Positions 1-10,725 of a DNA stretch of 64,000 nt are shown here, piece after piece. Under the pieces are notes generated by a model. It searched no databases. It was not told the origin of the DNA and saw only the letters and a program-made list of their open reading frames with translations. The DNA lies in NCBI GenBank assembly GCA_022559845.1, contig CM040118.1, positions 230,563,224-230,627,223 on the forward strand, written 5' to 3'. Both the position numbers and the translations under genes were made by a program. The DNA is from Amorphophallus konjac. Lineage: Eukaryota > Streptophyta > Magnoliopsida > Alismatales > Araceae. Within the stretch, counting starts at the first letter, position 1, and every line of letters begins with the position of its first letter.

Positions 1-392
1 AAACTCGGCACTACAGCTACTCCTACTGCCAGAAGGCAGACCTCGATCACACAGTCGAAGCTACCGAACCACGCTAGTACCACCTACCGAAGTAAGAACA
101 CACGGCAACCACGCCGTAGAGGCCTGTCCCCCGGACACAGCCGACCTGGACACGCTGTCCAAGGTGCAACCCCGACCATCCGATCGCGGGTACCGCACAA
201 TAAGACCCAACCTCGGTAAAGCCACTAGCACTAATCTCACGGCGCAAGAACCGACACACGCGCCAAGGTGAAACAACCGAACTCACCGGTCAACACGACC
301 AAAAACCCGAAGGTCAAAGACACAGAGACTGACAGTCTGTCACTCCGTACTCGACAGGAGTACCACCCACTAGAAGCACAGCCGGTAGCGTC
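1..392 (-). repeat. Left arm of a ~390-bp inverted repeat (LTR-like, cut by window edge)
   Basis: Read on the minus strand, this segment closely matches 2549-2935 on the plus strand, with scattered single-base differences. Similarity starts at the CTACCGGC motif and runs to the CGAGTTT end. Its plus-strand partner continues into sequence that ends in an LTR-like TTACA. I infer two copies of one gypsy LTR segment in opposite orientation, but no coding region identifies the family. Confidence 0.6.
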
Positions 393-1524
393 CCCTGACG
401 TCTTACACCGCACCGCAGGTGAACCGCCTGACGTGGTAGGTCCTACCCGAGGCGCGAACACCGTACAAGTAACCACAACAAGTGACTAGCTGGGGTCACG
501 CCCGTCGACGTGCGTCCACTGTCCCCAACCACGTGTGCACACACAGACCACGCGTCCTAGGTCTGGCCCTCTGACTGGATTTCCCCCGCAGCCGGACTCT
601 GCTACGACGAGGGGCCCTGACGGAAACCAGTCTAACCGTCCTCAGGGTAAGCCCGTACACCACTCCCTGGTGCGACCAGCACACGCGTACTGGTAGGCTA
701 CGACTAGTGGAGGGTCACTGAAGGAGTAGACTCTCTAGTCAACGGAAAATAACGTCCGAATCCGACGACGTACGGGGACCACCCCACGTACCGGCCCCGT
801 CGCACGGTGACCACAGTCGGAGAAGAAACGGGACTCACAGTCCATGGCCACGCACGCACCGTGCACTAGAGTCGAGAAAACTCAAGTGGCGCTAAGCCAC
901 TAGACTCTGGACAGTCCTCTAGACACACTACAGCCAACGGTCCTTGAGTCACAAGACTCGGGGTCAAGACCGTTGCACGCAACAGCACAAGGCCGTCGAT
1001 CTAGCCCAATCCCTAGGTCCAAAACCACGATATCACGAATACTGAGACAGCTCACAAGCCACCAAGACTGTTCCCTCAGGAAGGAACGCAAGGGACCATG
1101 GCCACACGGAAAAATACAGAGGCACGATTCCCAGGGCAGCACACAAGCCGCCATGTCGATTTCCCATCTCGAAGCAAGCAGGAAACCTCCAGCCCCAGGC
1201 CGGACAACTGGACTCGCAGTCCAAGGCCAAACACGTGGCCCACACGGAAATCACCTTCCAACGAAACTCACAATATGCGGGGGAGATCCCACCGCACACA
1301 CACCGATACACGGTGACTCGATCTAGCAAGAACATGGAAGCCCGGAACACCTGGAGTCACCCGGACCCACCAAGCCCACGGGCACGCTTATCGAGGTAAC
1401 ACGGTACCTCCAGACACCCAAAGACACGGTCACGGAACTCCACGGGGTGTCCGAGACACACGGCCCAAGGGGAGCACGATCAGCCGCAGACCGCCCGCCC
1501 CGGGCAGCCCGGCTGGTCACCTCT

Positions 1525-1780
1525 AAGAACGCGTTACACGTGCATAGCGCGTTCAGCCAGAACGCGCTATACATGCCTAGCGCGTTCAACACGAACGCGC
1601 TACATGACCCTAGCGCGACCAGGCCAGGTCGCGCTATGATCCTATAGCGCGACAACCAGAACGCGCTGGGGCCGTAAGGCGCGACCCAAACCGACTTACT
1701 GTTCATCTTCTCCGATGAACGTGCCCTATCGGGGCAGCGCGACCATCAAGAACGCGCTACTGAAGCATAGCGCGTTCTCA
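1525..1780. repeat. Cluster of AACGCGCTA / TAGCGCGTT inverted motifs
   Basis: The motif AACGCGCTA (or AACGCGTTA) and its reverse complement alternate about every 20-40 bp, each pair able to form a short hairpin. Variants with GCGCGACC and GGTCGCGC follow the same pattern near 1615-1650. The array is imperfect and has no spacer regularity like a CRISPR. Confidence 0.5.
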
Positions 1781-2312
1781 GTCCGCGCCCGAAAATGATG
1801 GAAACCGTGGGAAAAACCATTCCACGCCCCGTCCACCCCCAGGTGAAGGGGAAACAAAAGGGGAAACCTTCCCCAAGCCCCTAGGCATGCATCTAAACCC
1901 CTGGATCGCCCGAAAACACGGTAAAACGGAAGATCCGGCTCACACCTCAAAAACATGTATTTTTCCCCAAATCGCCTCGTTTAGCCCGCTCGGCTCTCAC
2001 GGCCTACCAAACTCGCGGGAAAAGAAGTGCACGAGCTGGGGGTCCATCTCCCTACCTCCACCGAAGAAACGACGCGATGTGGACGCCGATCCAAGGAGAA
2101 ATCGTCGCGAAACCCTCGCCGGCTCGCGATCGCGCCACCGAGCTTCCACGCGCCTCCTCCGCCTCGATCCTCGCCTGTCCTCGCCCGCGCCACCTCCACC
2201 TCGCCCCCGCCTCGCTCCGTCGGCCGCCGGAGAAGAGAGGGGAGAAAGAGAGCGTGAGAGAAGAGAGAGGGAGGGAAGAGAGAAATGAGAGGGGGAGAGA
2301 GAAAAGGGTTAG

Positions 2313-2320
2313 TATATATA
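2313..2320 (+). promoter_or_regulatory. TATA-like box in LTR-like sequence
   Basis: TATATATA followed by GG after a long purine-rich tract, about 230 bp before a TTACA that looks like an LTR end near 2547. Consistent with an LTR promoter on the plus strand; no transcript evidence. Confidence 0.35.
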
Positions 2321-2548
2321 GGAAAACCCAAAAATTCGATAAATTCAAAAAATTATGAAAAATTACCTCCGCGATCCTCGAGAAGAGCGCAACGCAGTGG
2401 TAACGACCCGGAGTCGGAGAACACCACGGTTTGCCCTGCAAAGAGTTCCGAAGGTACATCAGGGAAAAACACGTGTAAAGCACAAAATACACTCCGAGAC
2501 CCACTAAATGATCCGAAAAATATCCGAAAAAAATCCGGGGCATTACAC

Positions 2549-3379
2549 TACCGGCTGTGCTTCTAGTGGGTGGTACTCTTGTCGAGTTGGGAGTGACAGA
2601 CTGTCAGTCTCTGTGTCTTTGACCTTCGGGTTTTCGGTCGTGTTGACCGGTGAGTTCGGTTGTTTCACCTTGGCGCGTGTGTCGGTTCTTGCGCCGTGAG
2701 ACTAGTGCTAGTGGCTTTATCGAGGTTGCGCCTTGTTGTGCGGGGCCCGTGATCGGATGGTCGGGGTTGCACCTTGGACAGCGTGTCCAGGTTGGCTGTG
2801 TCCGAGGGACATGCCTCTACGGCGTGGTTGCCGTGTGTTCTTACTTCGGTAGGTGGTACTAGCGTGGTTTGGTAGCTTCGACTTCGTGATCGAGGTGTGC
2901 CTTCTGGCAGTAGGAGTAGCTGTAGTGCCGAGTTTTTGACCGGCCACCGGTTTGCTGTTCCTGCTGTAGTTGTAGCCCTCCTTTCCGCTACCGCCGTTGT
3001 TTCCGGTTGGGGTTCCGTGGGATCCCTGCTGAGTCTCTGTTTTGGAGACTCATTCCCTCGTTTTCAGGTGTGGCGGTTCTTCCTCGAGGTTCGAGGGTGC
3101 GGAGCGGAGGTTCTCAGTTGCCAGCTTGCCGGGCCGAGTGTTCACTTGGCATGTGGTACGTTTTACTGCTTTAGACTGTACTTTCTGTTGGACTGGACTC
3201 TGTTGTAGCTGTAGTTGTTCTTTCTTTCAGCTTGTTGTTGTTGGTTGTCCTGCTTTATTTCCTATTTCTTTGTGCCTCCACACTCCTTTTAGCCCTTCCG
3301 AGCCCTCCTGGCTCGTGGGCGGCGGTGCGAGTCTCGGGTTATCGGGCCTTCCCGGTAATCGGATTCTCGGGTCGTTACA
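2549..3379 (+). repeat. Right inverted-repeat arm and LTR-like 3' end
   Basis: 2549-2935 is the inverted partner of 1-392. The sequence then continues without homology in this window to a CGGGTCGTTACA end at about 3379, a common 3' terminus of gypsy LTRs. The start of the LTR is unclear: the sequence just upstream ends in GGGGCATTACA, itself LTR-end-like, so two fragments may abut here. Confidence 0.45.
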
Positions 3380-3582
3380 TCATTGCTCTCCCCCTCTTTC
3401 GCACTTCCTTCCTCTCCCTCCCCTCTCCAGCCCCCGCCCCCATCCTTCCTGACCGCCCAACTCCCCACCTACCGGTCCCCCCTCTCCCTCCCCCTTCTTG
3501 TCCTCCCGACGCGTTCGGCATCCGACCTTCCCTCATCTAGAGCACGCCTCTGGAATCTCTTCGAGAAGCCGTTGTCGGAGAG

Positions 3583-4083
3583 CCCGGCGCTCATGGAGTC
3601 TCTCTCGTGGAACCAGATCAAGGCCGTGATGATCCTGACGACGCCGCCTACACCAAGATCATTGGGGAGCTGCACTTCAGGGAGAGGAGAACTCTCGATG
3701 TTGCCGACTCGTTGCAGGCCTCGTTCTCTCCTGTTGGCGCAGCCCCTAGACCTGATCATGCGCCGTCGACAACACCATGGCCGCCAGCATTGGATCGTGT
3801 CTCTAGGTTGGATGGTAAACATGAGAACTTGCGCAGAAACAGGGAACACCCATCAAGGGTTTCCTCTCCGGGCACCTCCGGGAGCAACAACGACTGCTGC
3901 CCACCGTTGGATTCCTTGCTAGGCGTGTCCAATAACCAGAGCAGTCCCGGGGGAAAGGCACCCACTTTCAGAAGTGTCATGCAGAGTCCTTCAAGCTCTG
4001 CACGGAAGGGCTCGGTTTTGAAAGCTCCCATGACGTCGAGGACTCTAGGACCGAGTCCAGCAGGAAACTTCATTGGCAGATGA
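3583..4083 (+). other. Unrecognised open segment, possible captured gene fragment
   Basis: An open frame runs from about 3583 to a TGA at 4083 with no ATG in frame near its beginning; an overlapping ATG frame from 3593 is open to about 3922. The predicted protein (about 160 residues) is rich in Ser, Pro and charged residues. I recognise no domain. It follows a pyrimidine-rich stretch (3380-3530) that looks like a 5' UTR. It could be an exon of a captured host gene or chance coding potential. Confidence 0.2.
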
Positions 4084-4249
4084 AGTAGGCGGCGGCAGTG
4101 GATGCCGCGCAGGGGACACCGCCGTCGGTGGGGGTAGCACCATCGTCGCCGATAAGATTGAAGCTGTGGAGGAGGACGCAGTTGTCCATGGAGACGGAGA
4201 AGACGGCCTGGGTGAGGTCAAATTGGGTGGTGTTGACAAGTAAAAGTGG

Positions 4250-5350
4250 TGAGGCCAAACATGTCTTCCTAAACTTCAAAATTTATGATATTTTTACCAA
4301 ACACACAATGACTAGTTTGTATCAACTTTAAAAATTAAGTTAAAAATTAATGTTTTATAGTTTTTGAGATTGAAAGAACTTTTCAAAAAAGAATATTCCC
4401 AAACACCCTATTATTGATATGACTGTCGAAGTGTTCCCCTGAGGCATCTCTAGACAAGTTCGACTTCGACACTTGACTCATCAACTGGAAACTCCATCTC
4501 TTACTACCTCATCTCTTGCTCGATTTCTGTTTTACAAATTTCAAGTGTTGCTCAGCAATGCTGTTTCGAGCGTATATGTTCAATTTTCTTAAAACGTAAG
4601 TGTAATAAAAGTAGGAAGTTGGTTTAACCATTACAGTAGTTTATAAAGGTATAGAAAATTGCAATCTTTCAACTGATCATTATTTCACCTCACTAATCAA
4701 TCTACTAGATTAGTTTCTCAATTTGTTCACAGATTAGATAGAGAAAAGGAAAACACCCTAATGCAACACAAATATGTGAAGGCAAAAGCACTCAGACCAT
4801 CTGATCAACACGTCTTGGCACTTCCCTCGTCGGGAGCCATTTTCAGGTGGTTCACGGGGCGGGTCGCTGGTGTCACGTTGATGAGGTAGATTTTTTCACC
4901 TCTTAAGTTGGTGAAGAGGCGAGATCTCGTGTTAAATTGCAGCCCGTCAGATCTAGGGCAAAGCAAGTCTCAAGTTAATTATACGAAGGCACCTCGGGAC
5001 GGAATACTGTAAAAAAGGAAAGAAGCGATCAGAGAGTATGGGATTATGATGTTGCCCCCACTGTGAGGAATGAGCAATAAGACCCAGAACCGAAACTAAT
5101 ACATAATTAGCCCCCCCAAAAAAAAATAATAATAATAATAAGATAATAACCAAGGAACCAATGACGTCTGATCTGGGCCCCCTCACCCCCTAGACCTTGT
5201 GTGAGGGAACAGAAATGACGCTCTCGCAAACCAGACTTGGATCTCGGGGATCACCCCGCCATGATCATGGCCTGCCTCAAGACGGAATACGGCCCCCCTC
5301 CCCCTCTCCCCCCACCTTAAAGCTGGCAATGTTGTTGCCCCCACCGTGGG
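4250..5350. other. AT-rich stretch without a gene
   Basis: No ORF with a recognisable domain. It contains an AAT/ATA simple repeat at about 5125-5145 and a C-rich patch near 5297-5318. The purine- and AT-rich texture resembles intergenic DNA. Confidence 0.5.
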
Positions 5351-5358
5351 GTTTCCAC

Positions 5359-5849
5359 TAGGCCTGTCAACGGATACGGATATTATCCGGATCCGCTTCG
5401 ATTCGTATTCGTTTTTTCGGATACGGATAATATCCGAATTCGAATCGGAGCGGATACGGATATTATAATATTCGCTTCGAAAAATATCCGCCCATAATAT
5501 TATATATCATATAAGACATATTTTTAAATAATGTATTATAAAATAAATGATATTATAGAGAAATTTAGATATTTTATAGTTATATTTTAATTTAAAATTT
5601 ATTTTATAAATTTTTGATATTTTATAATTATATTTTATATACTTTTAATATTTTATAATTATATTTATATACTTTTAAATTTGAATCGGATAATTCGGAT
5701 TTTAAAACGGAGCAGATACAGATAGTCAGATATTCGCTTCGTATCCGAGCCAAATCAGAGCGGATCAAAATCAGATAATTCGAATCGAAAAACGGAGCGA
5801 ATACGGATAGTCATATATTCACTTCGTATCCGCTCCGTTGACAGGCCTA
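5359..5849. mobile_element. hAT-type MITE, 491 bp, 8-bp target duplication
   Basis: Both ends carry the terminal inverted repeat TAGGCCTGTCAACGGA, with an imperfect continuation. Internally it repeats short CGGATACGGATA-type motifs and has an AT-rich core; it encodes no transposase. The flanks are identical 8-mers GTTTCCAC at 5351-5358 and 5850-5857, as expected for hAT transposition, so the ends are well defined. Non-autonomous. Confidence 0.9.
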
Positions 5850-5851
5850 GT

Positions 5852-5994
<143 letters not shown>

Positions 5995-6120
5995 AACCTA
6001 ATGATAGGTTAGTAATCTAACCACTTAATCGACGTTTGACCCAAGTTAAACTTGCGAAGGTTACAGTAAGAGTATAACTGCAACATTTAAAGTTACATAA
6101 ATGATATTATTGATAATATG

Positions 6121-8211
6121 TTTTTTTTAATTCAAAAGCCCTACCTAGTGATTAGTTGGAGAGTGCTCCCCAAATCGGGATACACTTCCCCACCTAACAC
6201 CAAGGGGGTGTATTATTGATAACAGAAGAAGAGAACACATTTACAATAATCGGATGCTAGGCATACCTAGCTTGTCTAACCTACCAGCACCCTTGTCAGC
6301 TACAGCCTGACATTGTAGCACTCGAGATGATTAGGCTTACGTCGATTCTTTCTTTTACTTCTGCGGGCTGGCTGGAAAGGAATTTCAAACTCCAGACCCT
6401 GCTCATCATCCGGACCATCAAACTCGTCGGGGGCAACATCATGAACCGGAGGAAGGAGTTCATGTTGCAGTGGTAGCGCAGGGGGGCCCCGGGGAGCTTC
6501 AAGCAAAGCAATCGAGGAAGCCTGAGCGGAGATGGTAGGAAGTGGAGGAAAGTCATTGCAAGGCATGTCGTGAGGGGCCTGCAAGGCCGGCGAAGGAGGC
6601 GCCAAGGGCGCTGCAGCACTACAGAATCGAGGAAGGCCAGAAGCCCGAGGCTGAGAAAAAGCTGGAAGAGCATTGATTTCATCCCTCATCGCGCGAAGAG
6701 CAGCCATACAGGCTAATCGGTCCGCTTCCTTAGGAAGGACGACAACAGTTGGGCCCAGTAGGGTAGCCGGGGAGGCCGGAGAAAAACTGTCAGGGGAGAC
6801 TGCTGGTTGACTGGAGGCGCACTCTGCCCTCTCCTTGTGACCTTCATCAGGAGCAATAGCAACCACAGGGACGACGGTACCGGCACTGCGGTCGACGCTA
6901 GCGGCGCTAGGGTCGACGCTGGCAGGGACGATGCTAGAAGTGCAAGGGACGAAGATTGCCGCGGGAGGGTCCACGGTAGCTGTAGAGCAGGCAGAATCAA
7001 AAGGGCTGACGAGCGTAGGAGGACCAGGCGGCCTGGGGTCGACGCTAGCAGCGTAAGGGGTTGTACAAGTAGCACTAGGGTGGACGTTATCAGGAGAAGG
7101 GTCAACGTTAGCTGAAGAGGAGACAATGCAACCAGTAGCAGCAACAATAGGGGGGTCAATCCCCTGAGAGAACTCAGCACCTGCAGCACAGCCAGATGCT
7201 AGGGCAACCCCCATAGCAGCTGGAGGTGCCTTGGCTCGACGCCAAACACACTTGGGAGCAGTCAGAGCATCAATCCGAACGCGAGGAATGGCAGCATCAG
7301 TAGAAGCTAAAAGGGGGGGGGCTGCAGATCCAAAAACTCTTTTCTTGCATTTGGGATGTTCGTGACCGAGCCGTTTAAACGAAGACCAAAATAACGGAGG
7401 GGCAGGATAAACAATGGGCTGCCACAGACCATCCGAACCCGAGCCAATCCAAACTCGTTGTGGCAAATTCTTAGAAATATCCAACTGGACACAAACACGA
7501 GCAGCTTGTGTGCGTGCCAAGCACAAGGTGTCACTGTCAACTTTGAGGACAGGGCCAATGCTACCGGCGATGGATTGAAGCATAGAGACACAGTAGAAGT
7601 TGGCAGGCAACCCAGGCAACTCAATCCACACCGGGACGATGGGAGAATCTGCAAAAGGAGAGAAGTCCATAGACCACTTGGAGAACCAAAAAGGCTTGCC
7701 CTTAACATACAAGGATTCCTTAAGCAAAACTTTAAGATAATCATCCTGATTCTGGAATGGCAACAGGAGATGACGGCTGTCCAAGGCAATCATTTGATTA
7801 AACTGAAAACGCTGAAGAAGATGCGATCTGATCTCTTGGAAAGGGGATCTTCCCAAGGGAGTCTTGGCAACTATAGCATGCTTCAGCGGTTGGCACGACA
7901 GGTTGATTTCCTCCACCGAGAAAAAAATGGCTGGCTCGCCCAAATCTGTGAAGGCCGGACAGTGAACGGCAATAGGAAGAGCCGGTGGCGAGCCAGAGTT
8001 TAAGAGCATCTGGGTAAAAGAAGGGGCCGGGACAGGTACAACGCCATCGTGCAATCCCCAAACGAGGGCAGAAGAAGCGGAGGGGGGAAGGGGCTTTACA
8101 GCAGAACCAACGGTTGACCCCAAAACCGCGGGCAGCCGCGGAGCGGCATCGGAAGACTCCGGCAAGCCGATCCCCTCTGCAGAAGAAGAACGAGGATCCA
8201 CCACACCCGGC
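6121..8211 (-). mobile_element. LINE-derived element retaining only ORF1
   Basis: On the minus strand it consists of a near-immediate ORF1 frame, a ~170-bp 3' tail and an A8 tract (T8 at 6121-6128 on the plus strand). TAATATGTTT occurs at 6114-6123 next to the A-tract and again at 8212-8221, consistent with a target-site duplication (the last Ts overlap the A-tract). No endonuclease or reverse transcriptase sequence lies between ORF1 and the tail. I infer an ORF2-less unit mobilised in trans by a LINE. Confidence 0.65.
6300..8204 (-). CDS. LINE ORF1-like protein, DUF4283 domain (634 codons)
   Basis: Probable nucleic-acid-binding ORF1 product of a plant L1-type LINE. The frame is uninterrupted for 634 codons. 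A DUF4283 (RRM-like) domain spans about residues 90-270, with the typical FWFSKW, IPVWIELPGLP-like and SDTLCLARTQAARVCV-like blocks. At the usual zinc-knuckle position (about 270-290) the RLGH and final Cys remain, but the first two cysteines are Trp and Phe. The rest is a Pro/Ala/Ser-rich linker with repeated VDP motifs, then a basic C-terminus (RRSKRKNRRK). The frame opens after a TAG at 8211-8213 and starts with GTG codons; no ATG lies near the N-terminus, so the start was mutated or lost by 5' truncation. No ORF2 follows. Confidence 0.75.
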   Translation of the reverse strand: MVDPRSSSAEGIGLPESSDAAPRLPAVLGSTVGSAVKPLPPSASSALVWGLHDGVVPVPAPSFTQMLLNSGSPPALPIAVHCPAFTDLGEPAIFFSVEEINLSCQPLKHAIVAKTPLGRSPFQEIRSHLLQRFQFNQMIALDSRHLLLPFQNQDDYLKVLLKESLYVKGKPFWFSKWSMDFSPFADSPIVPVWIELPGLPANFYCVSMLQSIAGSIGPVLKVDSDTLCLARTQAARVCVQLDISKNLPQRVWIGSGSDGLWQPIVYPAPPLFWSSFKRLGHEHPKCKKRVFGSAAPPLLASTDAAIPRVRIDALTAPKCVWRRAKAPPAAMGVALASGCAAGAEFSQGIDPPIVAATGCIVSSSANVDPSPDNVHPSATCTTPYAASVDPRPPGPPTLVSPFDSACSTATVDPPAAIFVPCTSSIVPASVDPSAASVDRSAGTVVPVVAIAPDEGHKERAECASSQPAVSPDSFSPASPATLLGPTVVVLPKEADRLACMAALRAMRDEINALPAFSQPRASGLPRFCSAAAPLAPPSPALQAPHDMPCNDFPPLPTISAQASSIALLEAPRGPPALPLQHELLPPVHDVAPDEFDGPDDEQGLEFEIPFQPARRSKRKNRRKPNHLECYNVRL

Positions 8212-8221
8212 TAATATGTTT

Positions 8222-8943
8222 AAATGAAAAGTATATTTGACCTAACCAATATTTATGGAAATATTTATATAAAAAACTTTTAAGTTAATCTGCTTTTTCC
8301 TACTCCGTTATCCAACAGGGACACGGAGAATGCGTGTGCAAACTGCAAAGAAAAAGAATTGGCACAGCGCGAGAGTGGAAAGAAAGAATTGTTACGTCAA
8401 CCAGACATGTATATAAACAAAGACGGCTAGGCCTCCAGACTCCAGAGGTGGCCAGGCATCCTTATCCACAAATTTGAAAGCTAGCCAAATGACAGTGTGT
8501 GTCGACAAAAACAGGCAGCAGGTGAGGCATTGTGTCATATGAAGCAACATACAGAGTGGGAGATCTAGGTGACCAGTACTGAACAAATGCATAGAAGAGC
8601 AGCGGAACCTTTGCTTGGATATTGCGTACAGGAAGGAGAAAATGGGAGGAAAGGATAAAAGCTATATATTTCAGGTTAACAAGATAAAATTTTGTTTGTT
8701 TGTTTCTAATAAGGGTATCTAGAGCAAGCCAGTGACTGCAAGAGAAGGTGGGGGCGTTGTTCTCCTCCTCTGGGCTCCCTGTTTTCCCAAGTTCTCTTTC
8801 CATCTGACATGATTCTAGCTGCACTAAAGAAGCAACCGAATGCATGGTATAATATTGGCGTATGGTTATTCTTCGTCCACCCTAATTATGTTGTGTCCTT
8901 GTAGTACAGTGGCATGTGTCAGTGTGTTGGGGGGGAGCCCTGG
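8222..8943. other. Intergenic stretch without a gene
   Basis: Flank shared by the LINE target site and the copia insertion. Only short frames; nothing recognisable. Confidence 0.5.
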
Positions 8944-9818
8944 TGTTAGAGTGTGGAGTCAGAACTCTTTTGTTCGTGCGCCTCTGCACGGGATCACACT
9001 CTGTCTCAGGAGCGCATCCACTGCTCCAGGGGAGCATTCGCTGCTTCAGGGGAGCATGGCGAGCACATGCTATCTCCAGGGGAGCAATCGCTGCTCCAGG
9101 GGAGCAATCGCTGCTTCAGGGGAGCATTCTCAGCGTCAGGTGAGCATGGCGAGCACATGCTGTCTCCAGGGGAGCATCCTTCTGTCTCCAGGGGAGCATC
9201 CTTCTGCCCCAGGGGAGCATCCTTCAGTGCCAGGGGAGCAACCGCTGCTCCAGGGGAGCATATGCTGTCTGGGTTCTAGCAGGGAAGCACATGCTGTCTC
9301 TGGTGGGCATTCATTACCTCAGGAGAGCATCACTGTCGTCAGGGGAGTATGCATTGCGGGCTCAAGGCAAGTCGATGTCACTTGGGGTAAGTGTCGCCTC
9401 TTGTCTTGGAAAATGTCGACACGGTCTTGGCAATGCTTTGACCTGACTGATGCTAGGGGAGCATCTACAGTCGCTGGAGGGCATACTCGGTCCCAGCAGA
9501 GCATCCGGGGGGACAGGCGAGCATGCGTGTCTAATGTATCCCAGAAGAGGGTTTCTGTTTATCAGGGGTATTATTGTCCTTAATACCCTGATTAATGACG
9601 CCCTAATCTCCTAGTATAAAAGGATGGGCTCTCTCCTTGTATTGAAAAAGTCTGTGACTATCTTAGTGGAATCTTACTGCGGCCGTGGACGTAGGAAGGC
9701 ATCTTGCCTCCGAACCACGTAAAAATCCCTGTGTGTTATTGTGTAATTATTTTTTCTCTTCTTCCTCCTCTGCTGTTTGTCCTCCTGTTCTGGGTACTCC
9801 GGTGTTCTATCCCCAACA
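8944..9818 (+). repeat. 5' LTR of the copia element
   Basis: Begins TGTTAGAGTG and ends CCCCAACA. U3 carries a short tandem array (CAGGGGAGCAT units, about 9005-9265). A TATAAAA box lies at 9615-9621. The downstream CCGAACCACGTAAAAATCC block is typical of the R/U5 region of many plant copia LTRs. Confidence 0.95.
9005..9265 (+). repeat. Tandem CAGGGGAGCA-type array in U3
   Basis: About a dozen units of CCAGGGGAGCATCC and variants, spaced mostly 15-22 bp apart and with interspersed CATGGCGAGCACATGCT. The same array occurs in the 3' LTR at about 13917-14177. Position upstream of the TATA box suggests an enhancer-like U3 repeat. Confidence 0.8.
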
Positions 9819-9820
9819 AC

Positions 9821-9832
9821 TGGTATCAGAGC
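9821..9832 (+). other. Primer binding site of the copia element
   Basis: TGGTATCAGAGC, complementary to the 3' end of plant initiator methionyl-tRNA, two bases after the 5' LTR. Confidence 0.95.
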
Positions 9833-9863
9833 CTTGTTCTGGTTCGAGGGAGTAGTGGGAGCA

Positions 9864-10725
9864 ATGGCGGCAGATGAAGGAAAGGTGAGGATCGACAAGT
9901 TCGATGGTAAGGACTTCGGTTTCTGGAAGATGCAGATCGAAGACTACCTGTATCAGAAGAAGCTGCATGAGCCGCTTCTTGGAACGATGCCGGAAGGGAT
10001 GAAGAAAGAAGATTGGGATCTACTAGACAGACAAGCACTCGGAGTTGTTCGCTTGACGTTGGCCAAAAACGTCGCCTTCAACATCGTGAACGAGAAGACC
10101 ACGGTAGGATTGATGAAGGCGTTATCAAATATGTATGAAAAGTCCTCAGCTTCAAACAAGGTATATTTGATGCGTCGCTTATTTAATCTGAAGATGGCCG
10201 AAGGTGCTTCTGTTACAGACCACATCAATGAATTCAATGTGATTACAACTCAGTTAAGTTCTGTAGAAATAAACTTTGATGATGAGATTAGGGCCTTGAT
10301 TCTTTTATCCTCCTTACCTGAAAGTTGGGGTGCAACTGTGACGGCTGTAAGTAGTTCTTCTGGTTCTAGAAAATTGAAGCTTAATGAGGTACGAGACTTG
10401 ATTCTAAGCGAAGATATTCGCAGAAGGGAATCCGGTGAAGTCTCAGGTTCTGCTCTGAATACAGAGAGCAGGGGAAGAACAAACCAGCGTGGATAAAATA
10501 GGAGCAGATCCAAGTCCAAGAAAAGGAGTCAGTCTAAGCCCCGCGGAGATGGCTGTTGGAATTGTGGTAAGAAAGGACATTTGAAAAGGGACTGCAGACT
10601 CCCCAAGAAAAGGAATCAAAGTCAGAAACAAGAAGGAGATTCTGCGAAGGCTACGACAGAAGAGGTCCATGATGCACTTATCGTAAGTGTTAATAGTCCC
10701 ATTGAATCATGGATTCTAGACTCCG
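9864..10725 (+). pseudogene. copia gag and start of protease, broken
   Basis: The ATG at 9864 opens a UBN2/retrotransposon gag region (residues about 1-200, with the FDGKDFGFWK start typical of copia gag). An in-frame TAA at 10494-10496 interrupts it. The same frame then resumes with a CCHC zinc knuckle (C-W-N-C, G-H, C; about 10554-10595) and reaches the protease active site at about 10719. There the reading frame shifts: one base appears to be missing inside the catalytic Asp-Ser-Gly triad, and the rest of protease continues in another frame. Confidence 0.9.

Larger units (their letters stand above)
393..2396. other. GC-rich gene-free spacer between the inverted-repeat arms
   Basis: Only short overlapping frames on both strands, none with a recognisable domain. 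It holds the AACGCGCT inverted cluster (about 1525-1780), a purine-rich GAGAG tract at 2232-2310 and a plus-strand TATA-like box at 2313. The texture is that of LTR or untranslated retroelement sequence. Confidence 0.4.

Noticed and set aside
2052..2543. 163-codon minus-strand frame
   Set aside because: Created by the GAGA-rich tract; low complexity and no homology recognised.
2397..2547. 150-bp TG...CA segment as a tiny LTR
   Set aside because: Ends look LTR-like (GTAACGACCC and GCATTACA) but there is no partner, target duplication or primer site.
8840..9583. 247-codon frame in the copia LTR and its copy at 13863
   Set aside because: Translation of the CAGGGGAGCA array; all three frames are open there.
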